Positions 43,577 to 52,277 of a stretch of 64,000 nt of DNA are shown here, one piece after another (the first letter of the stretch is position 1; every line of letters begins with the position of its first letter). Location: NCBI GenBank assembly GCA_902791475.1, contig CADAWC010000001.1:1-64000 (forward strand), read 5' to 3'. Position numbers and translations under genes: made by a program. Below the pieces are notes generated by a model that saw only the letters and a list, made by a program, of their open reading frames with translations, had not been told where the DNA came from and ran no database searches. Source of the stretch: Fibrobacter succinogenes (GTDB taxonomy: Bacteria; Fibrobacterota; Fibrobacteria; Fibrobacterales; Fibrobacteraceae).

Positions 43577-44033
43577 CGCTCTTGAGTTCGTTTATGAGCG
43601 ATTCGCTAGCGTAGTCCTTTATTTTATGGAGCGGGACAAGATCTTTTTTTAGGATGAGATCCTTGAGCTCGTCTGCGTTTTGTGCGACATAGACGTAGCC
43701 GAGAGCCTTCATTTTTTCTGCTGTTGCAAGCTGGTGCTCATTTCTGTGCTCTCCGAGACTAGCAATTCTTGGGAAGATGATGATTGGCTTTTGCCGTACA
43801 AGTGCAGAAATTATCGTTCCCATGCCTGCATGGGCTACGATAAGTCTAGCCGAGTTGAAAATCTCGTTGAATTCTGTAGGTGACAGAAAGTCGACGGTAC
43901 GGATGTTCTTGAGCTTGACATCCGTTTTGTAAACTTGCGCTATAACTTCTTCATCTATTAAAGGAGCTATTTCGTCTATAATTTTCAGCATGCGGTCAAA
44001 TGGAGCTTGCGTTCCGATAGTGCAAAAAATCAT
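43566..44033 (-). CDS. Alg13/PssE-like glycosyltransferase subunit
   Basis: A 155-residue protein matching the C-terminal half of a GT28 enzyme: VAHAGMGTIISALVRQKPII and GEHRNEHQLATAEKM. In eukaryotes and in PssD/PssE systems such a subunit supplies catalysis and is held at the membrane by an Alg14-like partner, which is encoded three bases upstream. It is the last gene of the minus-strand run. Confidence 0.88.
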   Translation of the reverse strand: MIFCTIGTQAPFDRMLKIIDEIAPLIDEEVIAQVYKTDVKLKNIRTVDFLSPTEFNEIFNSARLIVAHAGMGTIISALVRQKPIIIFPRIASLGEHRNEHQLATAEKMKALGYVYVAQNADELKDLILKKDLVPLHKIKDYASESLINELKSVIG

Positions 44034-44036
44034 TTA

Positions 44037-44495
44037 TCAGTCTCCAAAGATGTTTCCGGCGTATTTGACCTTATCGTCAACTAAATTAGGCCACTGGGTG
44101 TAGATTTTATGAGCGATTTTGCGTGCTATTTTTCCGCTGCTGCTAAGCCTTTTAACATTCGCGATGGAATCAATCCAAATAGTGTTGATAAAAAACATTC
44201 TCGCTATTATAAGCGTAAGTAAGCCGGGGGCAGCTCCTGTTGTAATTACCGCTTTGGGGCGAATGAACAATAAAACAAAAAGGATTTTTATTGTTGCAGG
44301 AATGGCTTGCCAAATTGACCAGCGGTTAAAATCCTGAATGTGGAAAAATTTGTTTTCGGGAACAAGACTTTGACACTTGGAATTTGTACTGAGATATACA
44401 ACCTCATAGAATTCTTCTAGAGGCTTGGTTATTCGAAGCAGTTGAATCCAGTGCCCGCCAATTGAGGCTACGGCTAAAATTCGCTTTTTTTTCAT
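44037..44495 (-). CDS. Alg14/PssD-like glycosyltransferase subunit
   Basis: A 152-residue protein with the Alg14 start VASIGGHWIQLLR, a central hydrophobic anchor (TIKILFVLLFIRPKAVITTG) and AAPGLLTLIIARMF. It is the acceptor-binding half of a split UDP-sugar transferase and should pair with the product of the next gene, with three bases between them. Confidence 0.88.
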   Translation of the reverse strand: MKKKRILAVASIGGHWIQLLRITKPLEEFYEVVYLSTNSKCQSLVPENKFFHIQDFNRWSIWQAIPATIKILFVLLFIRPKAVITTGAAPGLLTLIIARMFFINTIWIDSIANVKRLSSSGKIARKIAHKIYTQWPNLVDDKVKYAGNIFGD

Positions 44496-44540
44496 ACTTA
44501 CTTTCTAATCCAAATTTTGACGATTGATAGTCGTACTATC

Positions 44541-45443
44541 TCATTCTAATACTTTTTGTATAAACTTTAGCAGAAAGGCTGTTTTCCTGTAAAACCAATT
44601 GTTCTGATATCTTGAGAAGATTTCAAAGTATTTTTTGAATGCCTCAATGCCGGTCAGATCGTACATGACGTTCAGTTGTGCTATGTGAAGCTTGTGGTAA
44701 AATGGGTTCGCAAGCTTTTTGGCGTCTGTGTAGGAACTCCAGAATCCTTTGTCGTACATGGGCAATTTCTGGGCCATGGCATTTACCGTGTTGTTCCATT
44801 GATCCCATGCTTCCTTGTCATTGAAACATTTGGCATAATCTAAAATACCCCATGCCGAAAAAATCCAGCCGTTTAAGACCTGGTCTTCATGTAAGTATTC
44901 GTAGAAATAAATATTACCGTTTTCGTATACTGTTGTGCCGCCGTTTTCCACAGGTATCAACATGAATTCTTTTGCTTTCTTGGCGGCATCTGCATATGCC
45001 TGATCACCCCACACTTTATATGCGCGTGTTAAAAGGGATAATCCTTCGCCCTGTGCCATCGATGAATATAGCTGGTTGGGCTTTTTGTAAGGAAATGTAG
45101 CCCATCGACCTTTTTCATCTATGTTCTTTAAAGCCCAGTCTGCGCATGCTTTCATCTTGTCCAAATAGCATGCGTCGTTTGTCATGAGGTATAAGTCGTA
45201 CGCGGCAAGACCATACTGGAAAATTTCGATGCTGAATTCAATTGTCATGCCTTCTGCAACATGACGCTTTGGAATTTCATTTCCCGGTAGGCCAAATCGA
45301 GTTATTTTTTCAGTCAGGTTGTTGTAGTAACCAGCAAGATCTGTCTTGGAGTATACTTTTCCTTCGTCTTGATTTACAGTAAAGACGCTTTTCCCCAAAA
45401 GAATGCCAATCCATTTCTTTACCACATAAATAGATAATGCCAT
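44541..45443 (-). CDS. D-glucuronyl C5-epimerase family protein
   Basis: A 300-residue protein matching the C-terminal catalytic domain of heparosan glucuronyl C5-epimerase, which converts glucuronate to iduronate within a polymer. Landmarks are QGEGLSLLTRAYKVWGD, the VLNGWIFSAWGILDY block, a tyrosine-containing YDKGFWSSYTD and FYHKLHIAQLNVMYDLTG. The alpha-toroid part is complete, but the beta-rich N-terminal domain of animal enzymes is missing. There is no clear signal peptide; the first 18 residues are only moderately hydrophobic. The presence of ugd in the same locus supports a uronic-acid substrate. Confidence 0.82.
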   Translation of the reverse strand: MALSIYVVKKWIGILLGKSVFTVNQDEGKVYSKTDLAGYYNNLTEKITRFGLPGNEIPKRHVAEGMTIEFSIEIFQYGLAAYDLYLMTNDACYLDKMKACADWALKNIDEKGRWATFPYKKPNQLYSSMAQGEGLSLLTRAYKVWGDQAYADAAKKAKEFMLIPVENGGTTVYENGNIYFYEYLHEDQVLNGWIFSAWGILDYAKCFNDKEAWDQWNNTVNAMAQKLPMYDKGFWSSYTDAKKLANPFYHKLHIAQLNVMYDLTGIEAFKKYFEIFSRYQNNWFYRKTAFLLKFIQKVLE

Positions 45444-45534
45444 TACAATCTCGCTTTTTAGACTCTTACTAATTTTAGAATTTTTTCCCGAGTATGTTTA
45501 TGCTGGTTGGCTTAATGTTGGGCTATAAGGCCGC

Positions 45535-46500
45535 TTATGCCTTGATACAGTGGTAAAGGGCCTTTAGCTTCCCTAAAAGGGAACGTTGCTTATAGTGCAT
45601 GGTAGTCTTCAGTAAAGACCACTTGCCGAAATCCCAGTATAGATTGAACTTGTTGAGATCAAGTTTTTCTTGAATGGCTTGTGTATACTTCTTTTCAGTG
45701 AATTCATCGTAGTGCAAAAGAGATTCTTCACATGCGTTAATGTGAGTAAGCCTTTTGTTGAATGCGTCCTTGCTTAATAGAGTTTTGCTGGACCAAGATC
45801 CCTGACTGAAAATTCGGTAAACGGACATGACTTTGGGAATGAAGTGGACTTTCCCTAGATGGGCGCAAGAGAGGATTGTCGGATAGTCTCCAACGGGGCT
45901 TGCTTTCCAGAATGCCAGTTTGTGGTATTCCAAAACCTCTCTACGGTAGACCATGGTGTTGGTGCCGAATAATCCGCCACCGCCTAAGATGACTTCTTCT
46001 ATCGGAACATCGCGCTCCACTGTGAATTTCGGGAACGTCCCTTCGTTTTTTCCAGTCTGGTCATTGTACTTGGTACAATGGTGGACCACGACTGCGCAAT
46101 TGGGATGTCCTTCCAGGTAGTCAATTTGTTGCTGAAGTTTATTCGGGTCTGTCCAGTAGTCGTCACCTTCGCACATCGCAATGTAATCACCATTCAACAT
46201 GGAATCTACGATTCGAGTTAGCGTATCGCCTCGTTTGGACCATTGGTTTTCCGTTTCGTATAGAGGCTTGATTATTTTGGGATATTTTTCTTCGTATGTA
46301 CGGATGATGTCGGCTGTTTTGTCTGTACTTGCGTCGTCATGTATACAAATTTCAAAAGGGAAATTTGTTTCCTGAATGAGAAAACCTTCGATGCATTGTG
46401 CGATGTATTTCTCGTGATTGTATGTTATGCAACGAATAGAAACAAGTGGTCTAGAATTAGACCACTTAGACATAATTTCTTCTTGAGTACGTAATGCCAT
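45535..46500 (-). CDS. Glycosyltransferase family 2
   Basis: A 321-residue GT-A protein starting PLVSIRCITYNHEKYIAQCIEGFLIQ, with HDDASTDKTADII and a DXD-type MCEGDDYWTD. The C-terminal part fits the family of bacterial GT2 proteins that act on capsule repeat units. The start is uncertain: the ATG at 46500 lacks a ribosome site, and the ATG at 46473 (MSKWSN) follows AAGAAG. It lies between the opine-dehydrogenase-like gene and the epimerase gene. Confidence 0.87.
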   Translation of the reverse strand: MALRTQEEIMSKWSNSRPLVSIRCITYNHEKYIAQCIEGFLIQETNFPFEICIHDDASTDKTADIIRTYEEKYPKIIKPLYETENQWSKRGDTLTRIVDSMLNGDYIAMCEGDDYWTDPNKLQQQIDYLEGHPNCAVVVHHCTKYNDQTGKNEGTFPKFTVERDVPIEEVILGGGGLFGTNTMVYRREVLEYHKLAFWKASPVGDYPTILSCAHLGKVHFIPKVMSVYRIFSQGSWSSKTLLSKDAFNKRLTHINACEESLLHYDEFTEKKYTQAIQEKLDLNKFNLYWDFGKWSLLKTTMHYKQRSLLGKLKALYHCIKA

Positions 46501-46506
46501 GGCTTT

Positions 46507-47559
46507 TTAAATGTATTCCCTTACATCAGTAATTTCGTAACTCATCATTCGGTAGTCGGTGGATTTCAGTGCCGAAGCTATTGTAATCAATGCAGATGCA
46601 ATCGGTGTAGATATTCCCTTTTCGGCGGCCAGCTTTTCCAGCATGCACAATTCCATCGGAACATCTTCGTAGATGTAACGGGTATCCAAGCTGGCGGGGC
46701 CTTTGGGGCCTCCTGTTGCGGCGTAATTTTTGAATACCTGCAAGCTATCTATGGACAGGTCTTCTTCATTTCGCCATTTGCAGGCGTCAAGGTAGTTAAT
46801 GGCGTTTTTTCCGCCATAGGCTCGAATGACTTGCTTCTTTTCGTCGTCGAGTTGTTCGACCAAATTCCAAATGGCCGGCGAGAATGATTCGCGGTACATC
46901 CAGAATTCACCCTTGGAATATTCAATTCTGCTTGCAGACATGATGGTTCCAATGGTGTGAACAACCATGTTGGGGTTGTGCAATGTCGATTCGACGATGT
47001 TTGTTCTGAGGTATTTGTGTGTACCAAACAGGGATGTGATGATAGGCAGAAACCTTTCGTCATCCTTATGGAGAAATGCGACTGCATTTCTCACATTCTT
47101 GAAAAGTATTTCGACTTTGCCGGGCGCAATAATGCGTGCGTCGTACGGAGTGGATTCGCCTTCAACGTAGATGATGCGCTTGCCCTTCGTGTGCTTGGCG
47201 AATTGTGTTGAACCCATATTGCCCGGGATCAAAAAAACAATTTGGCCGTCTTTCAAAAACGGGCCTACTTTTTTAGCCAATTCGCGGTGTTGCAGACTTT
47301 GGGTCAAAATCATTACAACTTCGGCGCCTTCCAGCCCTTTTGCAAGATCTCTGGTGATCATGTTGGGCTTGAGGGAAAACTCTCTGTTGTCGTCAGTTGT
47401 GTCTAGACAGCTGATTTCGCCTGTTTTTAAGAGTTGTTCGAAATTATCGTCATGCAGGCTATGCGAGGTCTTGATCAAATTTACTTGGTGACCATTTTGC
47501 ATCAACTTAATCGACTGTGCGCAGCCAGAATTACCCGCACCAATAACCGCTACTTTCAT
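46507..47559 (-). CDS. Octopine/opine dehydrogenase family protein
   Basis: A 350-residue enzyme with an N-terminal Rossmann domain (VAVIGAGNSGCAQSIKLMQNGH) and the C-terminal octopine/nopaline dehydrogenase domain (ESTLHNPNMVVHTIGTIMSAS, GEFWMYRESFSPAIWNLVEQLD). The conserved His in HTIGT belongs to the family active site. Such enzymes reductively couple an alpha-keto acid with the amino group of an amino acid. Its location among polysaccharide genes suggests that the product is attached to sugar; this is inference. Confidence 0.87.
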   Translation of the reverse strand: MKVAVIGAGNSGCAQSIKLMQNGHQVNLIKTSHSLHDDNFEQLLKTGEISCLDTTDDNREFSLKPNMITRDLAKGLEGAEVVMILTQSLQHRELAKKVGPFLKDGQIVFLIPGNMGSTQFAKHTKGKRIIYVEGESTPYDARIIAPGKVEILFKNVRNAVAFLHKDDERFLPIITSLFGTHKYLRTNIVESTLHNPNMVVHTIGTIMSASRIEYSKGEFWMYRESFSPAIWNLVEQLDDEKKQVIRAYGGKNAINYLDACKWRNEEDLSIDSLQVFKNYAATGGPKGPASLDTRYIYEDVPMELCMLEKLAAEKGISTPIASALITIASALKSTDYRMMSYEITDVREYI

Positions 47560-47572
47560 TTGGTCAATTCCT

Positions 47573-48853
47573 TTAGTTAAACAAAGCTTCTGGGTTAAGT
47601 TTTTCCATCAACAGAGATTCGCCGTGTTCATCGAAAACATCGTATTCCTTGTTGATGTAATTGACTAACCTTATTACTTCGTCTTTGTTTTCTGCTACAA
47701 TCTCGGCAACCATGATGGGTCTATCAACAGTCTTGTCCTTGCCGTAATGATAGCCGACGTCATGATATTTCTGTATTTCGATACATTCAGGAAGGGCTTC
47801 TATTTTATCCATGCCGACAATCTTTGCTACGGTATGGTCGCAACCCTTCAGCAGATAATTGCAATCTAAGGCAAATTTCTTGTACTTTGCGGATTCCTTG
47901 CTGATGGTTGTGATGTCTTCTACCATTTTGCCAGTCAATGCGAAGCGGATAATCATATCCATGGCATTGTAGCCTAAGCAAGCTTGTTCGTGGTTGAAGT
48001 AAGATCCGCCAAGACGGCATCCCATTTCGAAGAACTTCACGTTCTTTCCGTCAAAGTACCCCTGCATGAATAGTACGCCATCCGTAAAGCCTTCACTCTT
48101 GAACATGTTGATGACGGCCGGATTGATTTTTTCGAGGTAGAAATCAACTGCTTTTGATGGAGATATGCTAATCGTGGAATAATTGATGGCGGAACCTCTG
48201 TCCGAAGCCATGAATCGGTCGAAGATGGACAGCAACCTGAATTCTCCACCAACGGCAATGTAGTCCAAGAGAAATTCTCGGCCGCTAATGTAATCTTCGA
48301 TAATTGCGTTCTTGCTGGCGGAATAACCGACCGCTTCTTCGAATTGTGCCTTTAATTCTTGTTCGTTATGGCAAACGCCTGCACCACGAGACCCGCTACC
48401 GTCAAGAGGCTTTACAAAGACGGGGTATGTGACTTTTTGAAGCGTATTGTCGTCAATCTTGTTTCCCATCAGATAAGTCTGAGGAACAGGGACGCCATAC
48501 TTGTTGCATGTGTTTTTAAAGTCAACCTTATTCGTTGACATGCTCAGCATTTTTTCGGTAATGTAGCAGGGCAGGTCAAGTCGCTTGCACACGTCCATGT
48601 AGGGCTTCAGCAAAATGTCGACAAAACCAGTGATTACTCCATCAACCTTTTCTTTTTTGCAAAAATCAACCAATGCATCAACATCAAGGGCGTTGATTAA
48701 AACAGCCTTGTCGGCAACTTTTTTCGCAGGGGAATCAGGAAGATAGTCGGCAACGATAGTGTATATGCCTGCAGCCCTTGCGTAGCGGACAATGTCACAT
48801 TCTGTAGTTGTAGCGCCGATAATGAGAAGTTTCTTTCCCTTTAAATCAATCAT
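47573..48853 (-). CDS. ATP-grasp ligase, copy A
   Basis: A 426-residue ATP-grasp protein of the carbamoyl-phosphate-synthase-like/PylC-like type. N-terminal domain KKLLIIGATTTECDIVRYARAAG; ATP-binding segment YPVFVKPLDGSGSRGAGVCHN; metal and phosphate site KFFEMGCRLGGSYFNHE. ATP-grasp enzymes form an amide or thioester through an acyl-phosphate. The substrate is unknown. It sits directly upstream of the opine-dehydrogenase gene. Confidence 0.87.
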   Translation of the reverse strand: MIDLKGKKLLIIGATTTECDIVRYARAAGIYTIVADYLPDSPAKKVADKAVLINALDVDALVDFCKKEKVDGVITGFVDILLKPYMDVCKRLDLPCYITEKMLSMSTNKVDFKNTCNKYGVPVPQTYLMGNKIDDNTLQKVTYPVFVKPLDGSGSRGAGVCHNEQELKAQFEEAVGYSASKNAIIEDYISGREFLLDYIAVGGEFRLLSIFDRFMASDRGSAINYSTISISPSKAVDFYLEKINPAVINMFKSEGFTDGVLFMQGYFDGKNVKFFEMGCRLGGSYFNHEQACLGYNAMDMIIRFALTGKMVEDITTISKESAKYKKFALDCNYLLKGCDHTVAKIVGMDKIEALPECIEIQKYHDVGYHYGKDKTVDRPIMVAEIVAENKDEVIRLVNYINKEYDVFDEHGESLLMEKLNPEALFN

Positions 48854-48956
48854 AGTTTTTGTCGTTTTTTAAATAGCGGGTTTTATTAACGATTAAGCTC
48901 AAATATACTTTTTTCTTGATGGGAAAAAGTACTTCGCCTCATTTATGGGGGCTTTT

Positions 48957-49922
48957 TCAGTCGATACTTTTGATTATTCTTTCCATGTCTTCATTCCCGT
49001 ATCGCTGGTCTATGGGAAGGCATACGACATGATTTGCAAGATTATATTCTAAATCATTTTGCTTGGCCCATTCAAAGACATTTGGCCAGTATGTTGCGAC
49101 GAATATGTTCTGTCCAATCAATTTTTTCTTAAGCTCGCTGCCGTTTTCGCACCAATAGGGGTAAACAAGCGGACATTCGAAAGAATCCATTGATGGAATC
49201 TCCAGGAGATTGGTCGATGCCAGCGCTTTGTGGAGATTTTCGAAATTCTCACGACGTTTCTGCTTGATGCTGTCTAAATCAACGGAGGCAAGGATGGATT
49301 TGGACAGTTTGCTCATTTGGCAAAGTGGCGCTTCCGAAATTTTTTTGCTCACATCCTTAAAATCGGCATACCCTTCGGATGGAGAAAGCTCAATTCGCTT
49401 CAGTAGATGCGTGCAGCGTTCAAAAGATTTATCGATGGGTAAGAGGGATGCTGTATTGGGGACTGTCGTTACGGAGAGGCCTCCGTCCGGTAATCCCATG
49501 AACTTGCGAGGGCTGTAAAATTGATGCGTATTTGGGGCGGATTTGCAGTAAAATGCTTGAGCGTTGTCGATGATGGCCTGCTCACCATATTTTTGTGCAA
49601 AAAGCTCGGTGTATCCGTCTTTTACGCCGTAGTAGTTCGTGTAGAGAATGTAGTCGTCTTCGCCGAGTTCCATCGTGTCGGCGATTTCAAGATGCTTGTT
49701 GATGTGGTAGAATTCCCAGGAGATGCCGAGCTTTTGTAGCGGAGTCAGAACGGCATCGCAAGTGAAATAGGGAATCCAAAGGCGATGAATGTTCTCGATT
49801 CCTTTTAAGATGTATTCTAAGGCATGGCGTCCACTATTCAAGTACACCGCATTCTTGTGCAGCTCCTGTTTTGTTGCAGGAGGAAATTCCCATTCAAAGT
49901 ATCCGCCGATAGGTTTCATCAT
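48957..49922 (-). CDS. DegT/DnrJ-like aminotransferase, divergent
   Basis: A 321-residue PLP-dependent protein of the DegT/DnrJ/EryC1 fold type. It shows the sugar-aminotransferase layout LNSGRHALEYILKGI, DNAQAFYCKS and SPRKFMGLPDGGLSV, in which the Lys is the likely PLP-binding residue. It is shorter than typical members (about 370). The ATG at 49922 is followed by a second ATG at 49919. It is flanked by the two ATP-grasp genes, suggesting a shared pathway. Confidence 0.75.
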   Translation of the reverse strand: MMKPIGGYFEWEFPPATKQELHKNAVYLNSGRHALEYILKGIENIHRLWIPYFTCDAVLTPLQKLGISWEFYHINKHLEIADTMELGEDDYILYTNYYGVKDGYTELFAQKYGEQAIIDNAQAFYCKSAPNTHQFYSPRKFMGLPDGGLSVTTVPNTASLLPIDKSFERCTHLLKRIELSPSEGYADFKDVSKKISEAPLCQMSKLSKSILASVDLDSIKQKRRENFENLHKALASTNLLEIPSMDSFECPLVYPYWCENGSELKKKLIGQNIFVATYWPNVFEWAKQNDLEYNLANHVVCLPIDQRYGNEDMERIIKSID

Positions 49923-49926
49923 TGCA

Positions 49927-51129
49927 CTAATTTACCTTAATTTGAATCCATGAGTCGGGATTGCTTAAAGCTTCGTCAAGTTCCTTGCGGGTTTCGAATC
50001 GTAGGAATAATGTCCCAAGAGAGGTGTTTGCGCCAGTAAAGGGCACGATATGGTCTCCCGGCTTGACGATGAGACCAATGTCGCGTACATGCTTGCTTTC
50101 AAATTCCGGGGCGATGCTTATGGAATCGAGTGTCCCTTCCTTGGAGGAATGCAAAATGTAGTTGCACCAGACTCCGTTGTATTGGGGTGCCGTGATGTTG
50201 TCCAGAGGCATGCCTAGGGCTTTCTTGATTTCATTCTGGATAAGATTCTGGCTTGTCGCCATGTCCTGAAGCTCCGCAATGCGGTTGCCGCCTCCTCGGG
50301 GACTTACTTCCATGATGTAGGCCTTGCCGTCGGAACAGACGCGGCTTTCGACATTGTAAATCCCGGACTTGACCTTTAGAAGCTTGAACAGGCGCTGCAG
50401 TTGCTGCGTGAGGTCGTCCTGGAACTTTTCGTCCATCGAGGATGGCCAAATCTCTATGGCTGGAGTGTAGGGGTTTTCCGCATTCGGGTCGAACAGCTGG
50501 TCGGAATAGGCGGGGTATACGAGTTCCCCGTCAACGGTGAATATGTCGGCGCTGGATTGCGCTCCGACTTTGTCTAAAAAGTCTTCAATGATGATCTGCT
50601 TGGATATCGAGGCCGAAAGCGCGGTCTCGATTGCGGATCTTAGTTGCGACTTGTTTTCAACTTTTGTAACGCCCTTGCTTCCGGCGGAATCGACGGGCTT
50701 GACGATGACCGGCCAGTTGAAATAATCGGCGTCCATTAAAGCGCTGTCGATGTTGTTGTAGCCCTTGGCCTTGGGCGCATTGAACCCGTTTTCCGAAAGG
50801 AACTTGCGGAAAAGGGATTTGTCTTGCAGGATGCATGCTGCATCATGGCTGCACTGGAACGGGAGCCCCAGCTGCTCCGCTACATACGCGGCCGTTGTGA
50901 CTCCGGGATCGACGGCGTGAGAAAGAATCCCGTCGATGCGCAGTTCCTTGGCGGCCTTTAAGACGGCGTCCTTGTCAATGATGCTCACGTTGCAGTATTC
51001 ATCGGAATACTTGTGGGCGATGTTGTTGGGCAAGTAATCCGCCGTAATGACATATACGCCCAGCTTGTGGGCTTCTTCGATTACCGGTAGCAAATACCGC
51101 AGACCACCAAGGAGCATCAACTTTTTCAT
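49927..51129 (-). CDS. ATP-grasp ligase, copy B
   Basis: A 400-residue ATP-grasp protein with the N-terminal dinucleotide-like start MLLGGLRYLLPVIEEAHKLG, ATP-binding segment WPVIVKPVDSAGSKGVTKV and the metal site YIMEVSPRGGGNRIAELQDM. It resembles copy A in plan but not closely in sequence, so the two probably have different substrates. The stop lies four bases before the start of the DegT-like gene. Confidence 0.87.
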   Translation of the reverse strand: MKKLMLLGGLRYLLPVIEEAHKLGVYVITADYLPNNIAHKYSDEYCNVSIIDKDAVLKAAKELRIDGILSHAVDPGVTTAAYVAEQLGLPFQCSHDAACILQDKSLFRKFLSENGFNAPKAKGYNNIDSALMDADYFNWPVIVKPVDSAGSKGVTKVENKSQLRSAIETALSASISKQIIIEDFLDKVGAQSSADIFTVDGELVYPAYSDQLFDPNAENPYTPAIEIWPSSMDEKFQDDLTQQLQRLFKLLKVKSGIYNVESRVCSDGKAYIMEVSPRGGGNRIAELQDMATSQNLIQNEIKKALGMPLDNITAPQYNGVWCNYILHSSKEGTLDSISIAPEFESKHVRDIGLIVKPGDHIVPFTGANTSLGTLFLRFETRKELDEALSNPDSWIQIKVN

Positions 51130-51161
51130 CTATCGACAAACCTCAACGTTTATTGGATAAG

Positions 51162-52277
51162 CTATCCCTTGTTGGCGACGACGGTAATGATTCTATCGAT
51201 GTCGGCGTCGTTCAGATTGGCAAACATGGGTAGGCAAAGAACCTGGTTGGCGAGCTTGTGTGCAACCGGCAAGTTTGCTGGATTTGCGGAATCCAGGCCC
51301 TTGTATGCACTGAACGTGCTGATGAGCGGGTAGAAGTAACGGCGCCCGTAGATATTGTATTCCTTGAGCTTTTCATAGAGGGCGTCGCGACTCATGCCGT
51401 AGATGGCTTCGTCGATGAAAATCGGGAAGTAGGCGTAGTTGTGGCGCACACCTTCGATATCGTGCAGAAAACGGATGCCTGGCATGTCCTTTAATGCTTC
51501 GCGATACTTTTCTGCAATCGATTTGCGCTTGGCGATGGCCGAATCGACCTGCTTTAGGTTCAGGAGGCCGTATGCGGCTCGAATTTCGTCCATCTTGCTG
51601 TTGATGCCGGGGGCGACGACCGTAGTTTCGCCTGCAAAACCGAAGTTCTTTAAGTAATCAATGCGCTTCTTGGTGGCTGCGTCGTGGCAAATGAGGGCTC
51701 CACCTTCGATTGTGTTGTAGACCTTGGTCGCATGGAAACTGAGTGTACTCATGTCTCCGGCCTTGAGGACGGAAACGCCATCTTTCTTGACGCCAAAGGC
51801 ATGTGCTGCATCGTAGATAATCTTTAAACCGTAAATATCTGCGATTTCTTGGATGCGCTTCATGTTGCAGGGGGTTCCATAAACATGGACCGGCATGATG
51901 GCCGTGGTATGCGGCGTGATGGCGGCTTCAATTTTTTCGGGATTGATATTGCCCGTTTCCTCTTCGACATCGACAAAGACTGGCTTGAGACCGTTCCACC
52001 AGATGGAATGAGTTGTCGCCACAAAACTATAAGGTGTTGTGATGACTTCGCCTGTAACACGCATTGCTTGCAACGCCGTGATGAGCGGGAGCGTGCCGTT
52101 TGTAAACAGGCTCAGGTATTCGACACCGAGATACTCTGCCAAAGCCTTTTCGAGTTCCTTATGATAGTGCCCGTTGTTGGTGAGCCACTTTCGGTCCCAG
52201 ATGTCCTTAAGCATCGGGATAAAATCTTCCAAGGACGGAAGGAGAGGCGATGTGACTGTAATCTCTTTATTTTCCAT
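51162..52277 (-). CDS. DegT/DnrJ/EryC1/StrS aminotransferase
   Basis: A 371-residue sugar aminotransferase that should transfer an amino group to a nucleotide-bound keto sugar. Motifs are LFTNGTLPLITALQAM, PVHVYGTPCNM, YDAAHAFGV and the PLP lysine in SFHATKVYNTIEGGALI. The ATG at 52277 follows AGGAGA on the minus strand; a longer frame to 52328 lies inside the flippase gene. It overlaps the flippase 3' end by 11 bases. Confidence 0.92.
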   Translation of the reverse strand: MENKEITVTSPLLPSLEDFIPMLKDIWDRKWLTNNGHYHKELEKALAEYLGVEYLSLFTNGTLPLITALQAMRVTGEVITTPYSFVATTHSIWWNGLKPVFVDVEEETGNINPEKIEAAITPHTTAIMPVHVYGTPCNMKRIQEIADIYGLKIIYDAAHAFGVKKDGVSVLKAGDMSTLSFHATKVYNTIEGGALICHDAATKKRIDYLKNFGFAGETTVVAPGINSKMDEIRAAYGLLNLKQVDSAIAKRKSIAEKYREALKDMPGIRFLHDIEGVRHNYAYFPIFIDEAIYGMSRDALYEKLKEYNIYGRRYFYPLISTFSAYKGLDSANPANLPVAHKLANQVLCLPMFANLNDADIDRIITVVANKG

